DNA of 64,000 nt from Bog-473 sp963828825. Its GTDB lineage: Bacteria > Actinomycetota > Acidimicrobiia > Acidimicrobiales > RAAP-2. The notes below the pieces were generated by a model. The model saw only the letters and a program-made list of their open reading frames with translations, did not search any database and had not been told where the DNA came from. This document shows positions 25,309 through 33,967 of this stretch, one piece after another. The translations under genes were made by a program, and so were the position numbers. The first letter of the stretch is position 1, and each line of letters begins with the position of its first letter. The stretch is taken from assembly GCA_963828825.1 (NCBI GenBank), contig CAWHGF010000004.1, positions 1,054,001-1,118,000 on the forward strand, written 5' to 3'.

Positions 25309-26514
25309 TCAGGGGATACCGGACCGCAGCGCAGCGAGCGCCCGACTGCCCCATGACCCTCCCACGTCGGCCCATCGGTCCGGGTACTCGAACACATCGT
25401 CGGCCTCGGCCCAGAGCTCGTCCTCGACCGGCTTGAGGGTCTCCCGGAGCACCGGCAGCGCGTCCGGGTCGGCCTCGACCTGCTGGCGCAGGGCGTCGGC
25501 GGCGTACCACAGCTCCTCGGCGGAGAGCTCGAGAGGCACGAATGGTGGGGGACCGGCGGCCGTGCGCGGGAAGGCGGGCACGTAGATGCTGGCGCATGGG
25601 CTGCCCGCCGCCACGAAGACGCGCAGTGGAGCCCCCTCCGCCAGGCCGGGCGCCAGCTCGGCGATCATGGAGGCGGCGGTGACGCTCCGCCCGTGCATGC
25701 AGACGCTGACCCCCCGGCCGTCGGGCCCCTCCCGGGCCGGCGGGACGTGGACGGGACCGTCGATGCCGGGGCCACCCCAGGGGCCCGTGCCGTGATCGCG
25801 CAGGTGGGCCGCGGTGATGGCCGGCGTCAGCCCGCCGGAAGCGGTCGACGCGAGGAAACGGCGGCTCGCCGCCAGGCGCCCATCGGCGGAGACCGTGTCC
25901 TCGCCAGGATCGCGGAACCGGTCGAAGTCGTCACCCGCGGCGAGGCCGGCCGACGCCCGGGTCCACTCGGTGCCCAGCATGATCCGGTTGGAGACGGCCA
26001 CGCCGGCGGGGAAGGCGGCGACGGCGTAGTCCGAGCCCGCCGTCTCGAGCACGAACGCCTGGGAGGGATCGGCGATCAGGAACGAGGAGTCATAGGCGAC
26101 CTGGTGGGCGGCGTCGGCGATGCCACCCTGCCCGCACGTCTCGAGCAGGCCGGTGATCACGTCGACCGCCTCGGCCGCGGTGCGGGCGCGTTCGAGCCCG
26201 AGGCGGACGAGGTCCATGCCGATCAGGGCCGGCTTGGCCGACGCAGCGTCGTGGATGGTGCCCACACGCTCGTTCCCGATGGCAACGCCGTGCTCGTTGA
26301 CCCCGTGCTCGGCCCCCCAGAGCCAGGTCGGGCACGAGAGGAACGCGGCGTGGGCGCCGGCGTCGCCGATAGAGAGGTACTGCGTGCGCAACGTGCACCC
26401 CGCCGAGGCGCGGCGACCGAAGGGCCAGGCAATCTGGACCTCGCCCGGGGGGCGGTCCGAATTCTTGGCGAACACCATGCCGCGCCGACCGGGGGCGCAC
26501 AGGGTGTCGCACAT
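25309..26514 (-). CDS. C69-family (secernin-like) peptidase
   Basis: Ntn-hydrolase of 401 residues. The protein begins MCDTLCAPG: removal of Met would expose Cys2 as the N-terminal nucleophile, the defining feature of dipeptidase A/secernin-type C69 enzymes. Other family segments are FAKNSDRPPGEVQ (the NSDR motif), WGAEHGVNEHGVAIGNE and LVRLGLERARTAAEAV. I take ATG 26514 as start because any N-terminal extension would bury the nucleophile; a longer frame upstream overlaps the P450. Substrate is probably a peptide or amide. Divergent from the P450, with 36 bases between start codons. Confidence 0.9.
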   Translation of the reverse strand: MCDTLCAPGRRGMVFAKNSDRPPGEVQIAWPFGRRASAGCTLRTQYLSIGDAGAHAAFLSCPTWLWGAEHGVNEHGVAIGNERVGTIHDAASAKPALIGMDLVRLGLERARTAAEAVDVITGLLETCGQGGIADAAHQVAYDSSFLIADPSQAFVLETAGSDYAVAAFPAGVAVSNRIMLGTEWTRASAGLAAGDDFDRFRDPGEDTVSADGRLAASRRFLASTASGGLTPAITAAHLRDHGTGPWGGPGIDGPVHVPPAREGPDGRGVSVCMHGRSVTAASMIAELAPGLAEGAPLRVFVAAGSPCASIYVPAFPRTAAGPPPFVPLELSAEELWYAADALRQQVEADPDALPVLRETLKPVEDELWAEADDVFEYPDRWADVGGSWGSRALAALRSGIP

Positions 26515-26550
26515 GGTCGCAGTGTATTGAGCTGGGTAGGGTGGCAGTTC

Positions 26551-27838
26551 GTGGAACCCCGCGCCGTCCTGACCGTTGACGACATCGACCTCTCGGCCAC
26601 CGAGTTCTGGGCCCGCCCCTGGGACGAGCGGGAGGGCGCCTTCCAGACCCTCCGGCGTGAGCGCCCGATGCCGTTCTACGAGGAGCCCGAGATCCCGGAG
26701 GCGCTGAGCTACGTCATCCCGAAGGGCAAGGGCTACTACGCGCTCGACGCGCCACGCCCACATTGCGGAGGCCAGCCGGCACCCCGAGATCTTCCAGTCG
26801 GGGCGCGGCGCCACCTCCATCGTCGACATGCCCGAAGAGATGCTCGACTTCTTCGGGTCCATGATCAACATGGACAACCCGCGCCACGCGCGTCTGCGCC
26901 GCATCGTGTCCGCCGCGTTCAACCCACGCATGATCAAGTCGATCGAGGATCGCATTGAGCTGGTGGCCGACGACGTCATCGACCGGGTGGCCCCCCAGGG
27001 CGGGTGCGACTTCGTGGTCGAAGTGGCGTCCCGCCTCCCGCTCGAGATCATCTGCGACATGATGGGCATCGCCCCCGCCGACTACGACACCGTGTTCCAC
27101 GCGTCGAACGTCATCCTCTCGAGCGGCGACACCGAGTACGTGGCCGAGGGCGAGGACCCGATGGCGGCCTTCATGAATGCGGCGCAGCAGCTCAACCTGC
27201 TGATGACCGACCTGGCCACCGTCCGCCGGGAGCACCCCTCCGAGGACGTGACCTCGGCCCTGGTCAACACCAACGTCGACGGCGAGGCCCTCACCGACAC
27301 CGAGGTGGCCGCCTTCTTCATTTTGCTCGTGGTGGCGGGCAACGAGACCACCCGCAACGCCATCAGCCACGGGTTGCTGGCCATGACCACCTACCCGGAC
27401 CAGCGGGCGCTGTGGCAGGCGGACCCGACGGGCATCGCCGCCACCGGCGTCGACGAGGTCGTGCGCTGGGGCTCCCCCGTCATCTGGATGCGCCGCACCG
27501 TGGCTCAGGACACCGTGCTCGGTGACGTCGAACTCGTCGAGGGCGACAAGGTGATCATGTTCTACAACTCGGCCAACCGCGACGAGGACGTCTTCGCGGA
27601 CCCCTTCACGTTCGACGTCCGGCGCGACCCCAATCCCCACATCGGGTTCGGCGCCGCAGGACCGCACTTCTGCCTCGGTGCCCATCTGGCCCGCCAGGAG
27701 ATCGACGTCATGTTCCGCCACCTGTTCGAGCGGCTGCCCGACATCGAGGCCGTGGGCGAGCCGGACCGGCTCCTCTCCCCCTTCATCAACGGCATCAAGC
27801 ACCTCGACTGCCGCTTCACGCCCGTCGCGCCGCGCTGA
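26551..27838 (+). CDS. Cytochrome P450, interrupted by a +1 frameshift
   Basis: Soluble bacterial heme monooxygenase, about 428 residues. The I-helix motif is VVAGNETTRN, an ExxR is in DEVVRW and the heme-thiolate loop is GFGAAGPHFCLGAHLARQE. WMRRTVAQDTVLGD and NSANRDEDVF resemble the CYP124/125/142 group that hydroxylates steroid or branched lipid side chains. The first 66 codons from GTG 26551 (TATEFWARPWDEREG-like region, ending KGYYALD) are in one frame; RHAHIAEASRHPEIFQSG resumes one base later, so a base near 26749 is extra. Without the first part an ATG at 26828 would give a truncated protein. Confidence 0.87.
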
Positions 27839-27856
27839 ACCACTCGGCGTCGCCGC

Positions 27857-28204
27857 TCAGCTGCTCGCCCACTCCTGGTACGCCGCCAGTGCACGCGGCC
27901 CCCACACCGTGCCGGGGCCACCGTTCATGGCGATGGCGACACCGATCATCTCGGCGACCTCCTCGGGGCTGGCGCCCCGACGTGCCGCGCCCCGGCCGTG
28001 GGCCGCAAGGCACCCGTCGCACTCCTGGGTGATGGCGATGGCCAAGGCGATGAGCTCCTTGGTCTTGGCGCTCAGGGCGCCGTCTGCGTACGCGGCGACG
28101 TGGAGGGCGTTGTATGCCGTGAAGACCTCCGGGAGGGCGTCCCGCAGCTCGGCGTAGGGCTGACGGAGATCGTCCTGGACCTGATGGAAGTGTGCGTGTG
28201 CCAT
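27857..28204 (-). CDS. Carboxymuconolactone decarboxylase / AhpD-like protein
   Basis: CMD-family helical protein of 115 residues from the ATG at 28204. The redox or catalytic motif is ITQECDGCLAAHGRGAARRG (CxxC-x2-H as in AhpD), followed by GVAIAMNGGPGTVWG, a family signature. It could act as an alkylhydroperoxidase-type disulfide reductase or a stress protein. An in-frame ATG at 28273 would add 23 residues that overlap no known domain. Convergent with the P450 gene, stops 18 bases apart. Confidence 0.88.
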   Translation of the reverse strand: MAHAHFHQVQDDLRQPYAELRDALPEVFTAYNALHVAAYADGALSAKTKELIALAIAITQECDGCLAAHGRGAARRGASPEEVAEMIGVAIAMNGGPGTVWGPRALAAYQEWASS

Positions 28205-28229
28205 ACCAAATGCTGGCACGCCGCTGCGC

Positions 28230-28835
28230 TCAGCCGTCGCCGGCGGCGCTCCTCGGTCCCCTGTTGCGGACATCCTCGACGGCGGACATGGCGTCGCGCA
28301 GCTCGCGGATCCATTCTGCCTCGTGCTGCGCGACCAGACGGACGCACCACGCCAGCGCCTCGCTGCGGCTGCGCGCCACTCCGGCGTCGATCAACGTGTC
28401 GAGGGCCTGGCGGTCGTCCATGCGGAGCCGGGTCATGACCGGCACCCCCGCCGTCGTGAAGAGGACGCGAGAACCCCCACACTCGGCTCCCCACGACACG
28501 GTGCGGCGGAAGGCGGGCTGGGCCTCGTCGGCGATGCGCATGCGGGCGACGCGGCTCTCCTCCCGGAAACCGCTGATGCGGGCCTGCTCGGCGACCCGCA
28601 CCTCGTCCTCGCCCGCCCCATCGCCGAGTTGGGGCGGGGCGAGCGCCCCGACGACCTGGATCTCGTCACTGTCGATGGCAATGGTCGGGGTGCCCGAGAA
28701 CCACGTGCCGGGCACGCGCCCGGCGAACCAGGCTCCGATCAGCCTCTCCTGCTCGGGCCCGGAGGGCGGCGGGCTGACGGAACGCCGCCTTCCCCGTTGG
28801 CCGCCTCTTCCCGTCTCGTTCGTGTCTCGCGTCAT
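28230..28835 (-). CDS. Hypothetical protein with C-terminal ribbon-helix-helix-like segment
   Basis: Protein of 201 residues. After a basic Arg/Ser-rich N-terminus comes a conserved-looking domain (GAWFAGRVPGTWFSG, IDSDEIQVVGAL) and later ARISGFREESRVARMRIADEA. The C-terminal third, VPVMTRLRMDDRQALDTLID followed by AGVARSRSEALAWCVRL, has the strand-helix-helix spacing and SRSEAL turn of a RHH DNA-binding fold. A role as a DNA-binding regulator is inferred; the middle domain is unrecognised. Its stop is 26 bases from the CMD start, so they may be cotranscribed. Confidence 0.7.
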   Translation of the reverse strand: MTRDTNETGRGGQRGRRRSVSPPPSGPEQERLIGAWFAGRVPGTWFSGTPTIAIDSDEIQVVGALAPPQLGDGAGEDEVRVAEQARISGFREESRVARMRIADEAQPAFRRTVSWGAECGGSRVLFTTAGVPVMTRLRMDDRQALDTLIDAGVARSRSEALAWCVRLVAQHEAEWIRELRDAMSAVEDVRNRGPRSAAGDG

Positions 28836-28885
28836 ATTACGAGATTACATGATTACCTACCAGAGGGCAAACGGCGGGCGGAGCG

Positions 28886-29374
28886 TCACTCGAGATACAT
28901 CTTGAATCCGACATGGGAGGGCGAGAAGCCGAGCCGCTCGTAGAAGCGGTGGGCGTCCGGGCGGGCCGCGTTGGAGGTCAGCTGAACCCGGTAACAGCCC
29001 AATCCACGGGCCCGTTCGATCGCGTGACGCACGAGCTCGCCACCCACTCCTGAGCCCCGGTGGTCCGGGTGCACGTGGACCGACTCGATCTCGGCGCACC
29101 GACCGCCTCCGGCCTGGAGGTGCCGGAAGACGATCAGTTGACAGGCCCCCACCACCTCGCCGGACAGCTCGGCGACCAGGACGGCCCCGTCACTCGCGGC
29201 GATCTCATCCAGCGCCGTCCGGTATGGACCGAGGTCTTCGGGATCCTCGGTGCTCGGGGGTCCGCCCGGGACCGGCCCGAGCCGCAACAGCTCCACGATG
29301 CAGGCGAGGTCGGCCACGCCGGCCGGCCGGATGACGAGCCCCGTCATGGGACGCTCCCCGGACATGCGGGCCAT
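28886..29374 (-). CDS. GNAT family N-acetyltransferase
   Basis: Acetyl-CoA-dependent acyltransferase of 162 residues (153 if the ATG at 29347 is used). Motif A is IESVHVHPDHRGSGVGGELV, with the pyrophosphate-binding loop, and motif B is VQLTSNAARPDAHRFYERLGF. The segment GSEVVGACQLIVF-like (VAELSGEVVGACQLIVF) is beta-4. Substrate unknown; small-molecule or protein amine. About 27 bases downstream of the NuoF-ferredoxin gene on the same strand, so it may be read through from that operon. Confidence 0.88.
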   Translation of the reverse strand: MARMSGERPMTGLVIRPAGVADLACIVELLRLGPVPGGPPSTEDPEDLGPYRTALDEIAASDGAVLVAELSGEVVGACQLIVFRHLQAGGGRCAEIESVHVHPDHRGSGVGGELVRHAIERARGLGCYRVQLTSNAARPDAHRFYERLGFSPSHVGFKMYLE

Positions 29375-29390
29375 TGTGACGCAGGGACCC

Positions 29391-29412
29391 TCAGTGATCG
29401 CTCAGTGATCGC
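29391..29412. repeat. Tandem 11-bp duplication at a stop codon
   Basis: The unit tcagtgatcgc occurs twice in direct tandem; its junction forms the stop codon of the NuoF-ferredoxin gene. It looks like a recent slippage event. Confidence 0.8.
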
Positions 29413-30901
29413 TCTTGCGCTCCCGCAGCGTGATGGCGCGTCGGGGGCAGTCCCGGGCCGCACGCCGTGCCGCACTGGCGAGCTCGGGCGGCAGCGGCTT
29501 GCCGTCCACGATCGGATACCCCCACTCGTCGAGCGAGATGGACTCGGGCAACAGCTCCGCGCAGTAGCCGTAGGCGTCGCAGGCCACCGGGTCGATGAGG
29601 ATGCGGAGCACGGTCAGGCCGCCCGCGCGACGTCCGGGAACCGGAGCTGCGACGGGCGGTTCCAGTGCGGGCACGGCCCCGCGCTCGGCGTGCAGGCTGA
29701 CATCAGCCGCGAAGACGTGGAGCGCGCTGCGCACCAGGTTCACGGCTCCGTCGGGATGCCGGCACGCTCCCCGGCCGTCGACCTGACGGAGCCGGCGGTC
29801 CAGCTGGGGCAGCAGGCCGGGATCGACCTGCCCCCGGGCCAGCCGCGTCAGGTCGTCGGCGATGGCCGGCAGCCCGTAGACGCACGGGCCGCACTGGCCG
29901 GCGCTCTGGCCGGCCAGATAATGGGCGACGCGCGCCGACTCCATCAGCCCGCAGGCCTCCCGGCCGAGCACGACGACGATGCCCACCCCGGCGGTGGCCC
30001 CGATGGCACGGAGCGAGAGCGAGGCGTAGGGCGTCGTGAAGTGCGCCGGGTCCACCCAGGCACCGCCGTACCCACCCACGAGAAGAGCCTGTGGCGGGCC
30101 CGTCGGGACGGCCCGGTTGGCGACGTCGAGCAACGGTGTCCCCCGGTCGATCTCCACCACGCCGGGGTGCTCCACGGCGCCCGAGATCGTCACGAGGGAC
30201 GTCCCCGGGTCTTCGACCAGCCCGTGGCCCCGGAACGCGTCCGGACCGGTGCGGGCGATCATCGCCACGTGCGCCAGGGTCTCGGCATTGTGGACAAGCG
30301 CGCCCCGGCGCCCGATGCGCAGGGTGGTGCCCTTGTCCGGGCGGAAGGACGGGAGGGACTCGCCGGAGTCGACCCAGCGCGCCAGCGCCGACTCCTCGCC
30401 GGCGATGAAGCGATCGGGCGGGCGCACCATGACTTCGGGAACCGGCGCGCAGGCGGCCGCCAGGCGCTCGTCCAGCGCGCGCACCACCGCGGCGGCGACG
30501 TGGTGGCGCCCCTCGGGCACGCACACCGTCACGCGCCGAGCGCCGGTGGCGGCAGCGAGGAGCTGGGCGCCGTCGAGCACCAGGTGGGGCGACCGGATGA
30601 GCAGGAGCGTGTCCTTGTCGCTGGCCGGCTCACCCTCCATGGCGTTGACGACGACGGTGCCTCCGGGTCCCCCGGCGTGGGCCACGGCGAGCTTGACGGC
30701 GGCCGGGAAACCGGCCCCGCCCCGACCGGACAGGCCGGAGGCCTCGAGCGCCGACACGAAGGCGTCACGCCACCGCGGAGCGGGCGGCGTGGGCAGCGGG
30801 GCCGGACCAAGGGTGGCCACGTGACCGGCCAGATCGGTCGGATGGCCGAGCAGTCGGTAGCGGCCCGTGGTGGTGGGGAGCGCCTCGCTCACGTCAGGCA
30901 C
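29402..30901 (-). CDS. NuoF-like flavoprotein fused to a 3Fe-4S-type ferredoxin domain
   Basis: A 499-residue fusion. Residues about 50-320 are a NuoF/FMN-type domain (SGLSGRGGAGFPAAVKLA, VVVNAMEGEPASDKD, FIAGEESALARWV). A 4Fe-4S motif follows (AGQCGPCVYGLPAI, with a further Cys in GRGACRHPDG). The C-terminal 70 residues are a ferredoxin with CDAYGYC and a distal Cys in ARDCPRRAITL; three cysteines in this spacing imply a 3Fe-4S or incomplete cluster. It probably passes electrons from NAD(P)H to, or via, the ferric-reductase-like membrane protein encoded upstream, with which it overlaps by eight bases. Other NuoF partners are absent. Confidence 0.87.
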   Translation of the reverse strand: MPDVSEALPTTTGRYRLLGHPTDLAGHVATLGPAPLPTPPAPRWRDAFVSALEASGLSGRGGAGFPAAVKLAVAHAGGPGGTVVVNAMEGEPASDKDTLLLIRSPHLVLDGAQLLAAATGARRVTVCVPEGRHHVAAAVVRALDERLAAACAPVPEVMVRPPDRFIAGEESALARWVDSGESLPSFRPDKGTTLRIGRRGALVHNAETLAHVAMIARTGPDAFRGHGLVEDPGTSLVTISGAVEHPGVVEIDRGTPLLDVANRAVPTGPPQALLVGGYGGAWVDPAHFTTPYASLSLRAIGATAGVGIVVVLGREACGLMESARVAHYLAGQSAGQCGPCVYGLPAIADDLTRLARGQVDPGLLPQLDRRLRQVDGRGACRHPDGAVNLVRSALHVFAADVSLHAERGAVPALEPPVAAPVPGRRAGGLTVLRILIDPVACDAYGYCAELLPESISLDEWGYPIVDGKPLPPELASAARRAARDCPRRAITLRERKSDH

Positions 30902-31517
30902 GACGGGCTCCCGCCCTGGTGCGCGCCGTCACCGCGAGGTGCTTCGGTGGGGCGTCGGCCAGCGCGGCGTGGGCCGTCCTGGCCGACGTCTGCCGAGAAA
31001 CCGCCCGGAGTCGCCAGACCAGCGCAGCAGCGACCGCGGCGACACACGCGACGCCGAGCACGATGACCCACGACTCTCTGGCGTCGGTGCCCATGCCGAA
31101 GGTGTGGGCCAGAGCGACGGGCCAGCTGAGATAGGCCAACCAGTGGATGGCGCGCCACGTCCCGGGGCGCATCCTGGCCCGCAACAGACTGGTCGCGAAG
31201 ACGGCGATCATCAGATCGAGCGAGATGGCGCCCACACCGACCCAGAACCGCCCGTAACTCGACGTGAACGGGATGATGATGGCGGCCCAGCTGATGGAGA
31301 CGTAGGTGTCGAGCACGCTGGTGAGGACATGGATGCCGAGGAACACGACGGCAACCATGGAGATACGCCGGTGCATCTCCTGCTGCGCGAAACCGGGCCA
31401 GTTGCGGGCCCGGGCCCGCGTCGTGGTGGTGATGCCGAGCACCATGGTCAGGGTCAGGAGGATCAGCGCCATGAGGCCGCTGGCCCGGGTCGTGTACCAG
31501 AGTGCGGTCGAGTTCAC
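30894..31517 (-). CDS. Ferric-reductase-like transmembrane protein
   Basis: Membrane protein of 207 residues with about six hydrophobic segments. It resembles the heme-b-binding ferric-reductase-like/MsrQ fold: WYTTRASGLMALILLTL, then QQEMHRRISMVAVVFLGIHV and WRAIHWLAYLSWPVALAHTF, which supply paired histidines for two hemes. The GTG at 31517 forms a GTGA overlap with the ApbE stop; a longer frame upstream overlaps ApbE and is rejected. It is likely the membrane electron conduit of the four-gene redox operon. Confidence 0.88.
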   Translation of the reverse strand: MNSTALWYTTRASGLMALILLTLTMVLGITTTTRARARNWPGFAQQEMHRRISMVAVVFLGIHVLTSVLDTYVSISWAAIIIPFTSSYGRFWVGVGAISLDLMIAVFATSLLRARMRPGTWRAIHWLAYLSWPVALAHTFGMGTDARESWVIVLGVACVAAVAAALVWRLRAVSRQTSARTAHAALADAPPKHLAVTARTRAGARRA

Positions 31518-32464
31518 GGCGCCGGCTCCTGCGGCCACCCGTTGACGCAGAAGACCTTGCCGTCGGAGCGCACGAGCCGAACCGACTGGCCAAACCGTGC
31601 CAACTCGTCGAGGGCGCGCTGACCCCACACGATGGCGGCGGTCGTGACCAGGTTGGCCTCGACGCAGCTGGAGCCGGTGGCCGACACGAGGTCCCAGTAG
31701 GGCTCGACGCAGTCCCCTGTCCGCGGATCAACGATGTGGTGGACGTCACGGTGGCCGGCCCGCCACGTCCGGACCGACGTGGAGGAGCTGGCCAGGCCAC
31801 CCCGCCTGATGGCCACCACCTGGTCGACGTCCTCGGCCGGGGTCGACGACTCGCGGGCGATGCCGATCGCCCACCCGCCGGCCGGGGGTGGACCGGCGAC
31901 GGCGACGTCGCCACCGAGGCTCACCAAGGTGGCCGCCCCGATCCGGCCGGCGATACGGGCAGCGGCCCGATCGGCCGCCAGCGCCTTGGCGGATGAACCG
32001 AGGTCGAGACGGACACCGCGCGGAATACGGACCGTGCGGTCGCGAGGATTGAGCTGCACGTGCCGGAAGCCCGCCACCGGGCCCAGCGCGGTTGGTGGGG
32101 CCGGAGGACGGGATTGGACCTCGGCGAGGTCGGCGTCATAGCCGAGCGCGGTGATGGCGTTGCCGATAGTGGGGTCGACGGCGCCGCCCGTGCGCTCGGC
32201 GGCATCGAGCGCGACCGAGAGCGCCTCGAACAGGAGCTCGCTGACGGCAACCGGTCGGCCGGCGCCGGCATGGACCGCGTGCAACTCCGAGTCCTGGCGG
32301 AACCGACTGCAGGCGAGATCGATGTTGGCGAGCTCCGCCGCCAGCAGGTGCTCGGCAGCATCGGCGTCGGCCCGCTGCGGGACCACGACGGTGGCGGTGG
32401 TGCCGATGGCCCGGAAGGAGCGGGTCGTCAAGACCCGCTCCGCAACGACCGCGGTCTGCGTCAC
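31514..32464 (-). CDS. apbE: FAD:protein FMN transferase (ApbE)
   Basis: Flavin transferase of 316 residues that covalently attaches FMN to Ser/Thr of target proteins. Motifs: LACSRFRQDSELHAVHAG (the SRF.. substrate loop), GGAVDPTIGNAITALGYD, RLDLGSSAKALAADRAA (the DLGG(I/S)AKG equivalent with Ser for Gly), LVSLGGDVAVAG and HHIVDPRTG. It has no signal peptide, although many ApbE act outside. The GTG at 32464 overlaps the stop of the Ser/Thr-rich protein by four bases. The expected substrate, an FMN-binding-domain protein, is not encoded next to it. Confidence 0.9.
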   Translation of the reverse strand: MTQTAVVAERVLTTRSFRAIGTTATVVVPQRADADAAEHLLAAELANIDLACSRFRQDSELHAVHAGAGRPVAVSELLFEALSVALDAAERTGGAVDPTIGNAITALGYDADLAEVQSRPPAPPTALGPVAGFRHVQLNPRDRTVRIPRGVRLDLGSSAKALAADRAAARIAGRIGAATLVSLGGDVAVAGPPPAGGWAIGIARESSTPAEDVDQVVAIRRGGLASSSTSVRTWRAGHRDVHHIVDPRTGDCVEPYWDLVSATGSSCVEANLVTTAAIVWGQRALDELARFGQSVRLVRSDGKVFCVNGWPQEPAP

Positions 32465-32799
32465 GAAGAGGTCCCCCCCGACGTCACGGTGGGCGACGAG
32501 GAGCTCGCCGTCGGGGCCGAGGAGGACGACGAGGTGCCGGTGTTCCCCGTGGTGCCGGAGTCCGACTTCGTGCCCGACCCGCTGCTCGATGTCGACGCAG
32601 ACCCCGACGACGAGGAAGTCGCGTGGGACGTGGCCTTGTCCGCCGCCGCGCCGGCGCCCGGCCGTTCGTGGGCCACCACGATCCCTATGGCCACGGTGGC
32701 GCCGGTGGCGGCGACGACCACGCCCCGGGTGACGGTGCGCAGCCGGGACCTGGCTCTGTCTCTCTGTGCGGGCGTGCTCGGCTGGCCTGGAGCTGACAT
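32461..32799 (-). CDS. Single-pass membrane protein with Ser/Thr-rich tail
   Basis: Protein of 112 residues. A basic N-terminus (QRDRARSRLRTVTRG) leads to one hydrophobic helix at about 26-43 (VVVAATGATVAIGIVVA), then about 65 residues almost entirely Ser, Thr, Gly and Ala. In related actinobacterial operons this position holds an anchor plus Ser/Thr linker plus an FMN-binding domain (PF04205), the target of ApbE. Here the sequence ends right after the linker (VTSGGTSS), with a G7 run near the end. Whether a flavinylated domain was lost or is disguised by an indel cannot be decided. First gene of the redox operon. Confidence 0.65.
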   Translation of the reverse strand: MSAPGQPSTPAQRDRARSRLRTVTRGVVVAATGATVAIGIVVAHERPGAGAAADKATSHATSSSSGSASTSSSGSGTKSDSGTTGNTGTSSSSSAPTASSSSPTVTSGGTSS

Positions 32800-32973
32800 C
32801 TGGTTGGAGTCCTCGGTTGGCGACGCCCCAATCGCAACATGCTCGAATGGACTCTGACGCAGGACAGGCTGTGGTCCTGCTGTGACTTGCCGCCCCATCT
32901 CCCCGCCCGGCCATCGTCGCACCCCAGCTACGATGCCCGCGCCCGCCGCGCGGGGAGTAGACAGGGGGAGGCG

Positions 32974-33945
32974 ATGGGCCAGGTCAACACCGTTCGAGGA
33001 CCGGTCGACGGGGGCCACCTCGGGCGCACCCTGATGCACGAGCACATCTTCGTGCTGAGTCCCGAGATCGAAAAGGCGGCGGAGGAGTGGGACGAGGCAG
33101 CCGAGCAGGCCCGCGCCGTGACCAAGTTGCGCGAGCTCAAGGAGCACGGGATCGACACGCTCGTCGACCTCACCGTGGTGGGACTGGGCCGCTACATCCC
33201 GCGAGTGGTCACCATCGCAGAGCAGGTCCCCGAGCTCAACGTCGTCGTGGCGACGGGCGTGTACACCTACAACGAGGTCCCGATGTACTTCCACTTCCGG
33301 GGCCCCGGGACCATTCTCGGGGGCCCTGAGCCGATGGTGGACGTCTTCGTGCGCGAGATACGCGAGGGGATCGGTGAGACCGGCGTGAGGGCCGGCATCC
33401 TCAAGTGCGCCTCCGACCGCCCCGGCATCACCCGCGGGGTGGAGCGCGTGCTCAGAGCAGTGGCGCAGGCGCACCGGGCCACCGGGGTGCCCATCACCAC
33501 GCACACGCCGACGCCCCCCGAGCCGTGGGGTCTCGAGCAGCAGCGCATCTTCAAGGAAGAGGGTGTCGACCTGACGCGGGTGGTCATCGGCCACAGCGGG
33601 GGCACCGTCAACACCGACTACCACCTGAGCCTGCTCGACAACGGCTCGTACCTGGGCTTCGATCACTTCGGACTTCCGGGGATCACCCTGGAGGAGCGCG
33701 TCGATGCGGTGGCACGCCTGTGTGCGCGCGGCTACGCCCAGCGGATCGTGCTCTCGCACGACGCGATGTGCTTCGTCGACTGGTTTCCCCGGACCGTGAT
33801 GGACGCGTCGAGCACCTGGCGCTGGACCTACATCTCCGACGAGGTGCTCCCCGTCATGCGCGCCCGCGGCATCAGCGACGCCGACATCGCCACCATGCTG
33901 GTGGACAACCCCCGCACCATCCTCGAGGGCGGCGCCTCGTACTGA
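32974..33945 (+). CDS. Phosphotriesterase-family hydrolase
   Basis: Amidohydrolase-superfamily TIM barrel of 323 residues (PTE/lactonase-like). Metal ligands: HxH in LMHEHIFVLS, the carbamylated Lys in GILKCASD, His in ITTHTPTP and VIGHSGGT, and Asp in VLSHDAMCF. ATG at 32974 is preceded by acagggggaggcg, a good Shine-Dalgarno. The in-frame ATG at 32839 lies in non-coding-like sequence. The real substrate may be a lactone or a phosphotriester. It heads a plus-strand operon with the acyl-CoA synthetase and enoyl-CoA hydratase. Confidence 0.92.
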   Translation: MGQVNTVRGPVDGGHLGRTLMHEHIFVLSPEIEKAAEEWDEAAEQARAVTKLRELKEHGIDTLVDLTVVGLGRYIPRVVTIAEQVPELNVVVATGVYTYNEVPMYFHFRGPGTILGGPEPMVDVFVREIREGIGETGVRAGILKCASDRPGITRGVERVLRAVAQAHRATGVPITTHTPTPPEPWGLEQQRIFKEEGVDLTRVVIGHSGGTVNTDYHLSLLDNGSYLGFDHFGLPGITLEERVDAVARLCARGYAQRIVLSHDAMCFVDWFPRTVMDASSTWRWTYISDEVLPVMRARGISDADIATMLVDNPRTILEGGASY

Positions 33946-33967
33946 TGCAGCGGCGCGACGGGCAGGT

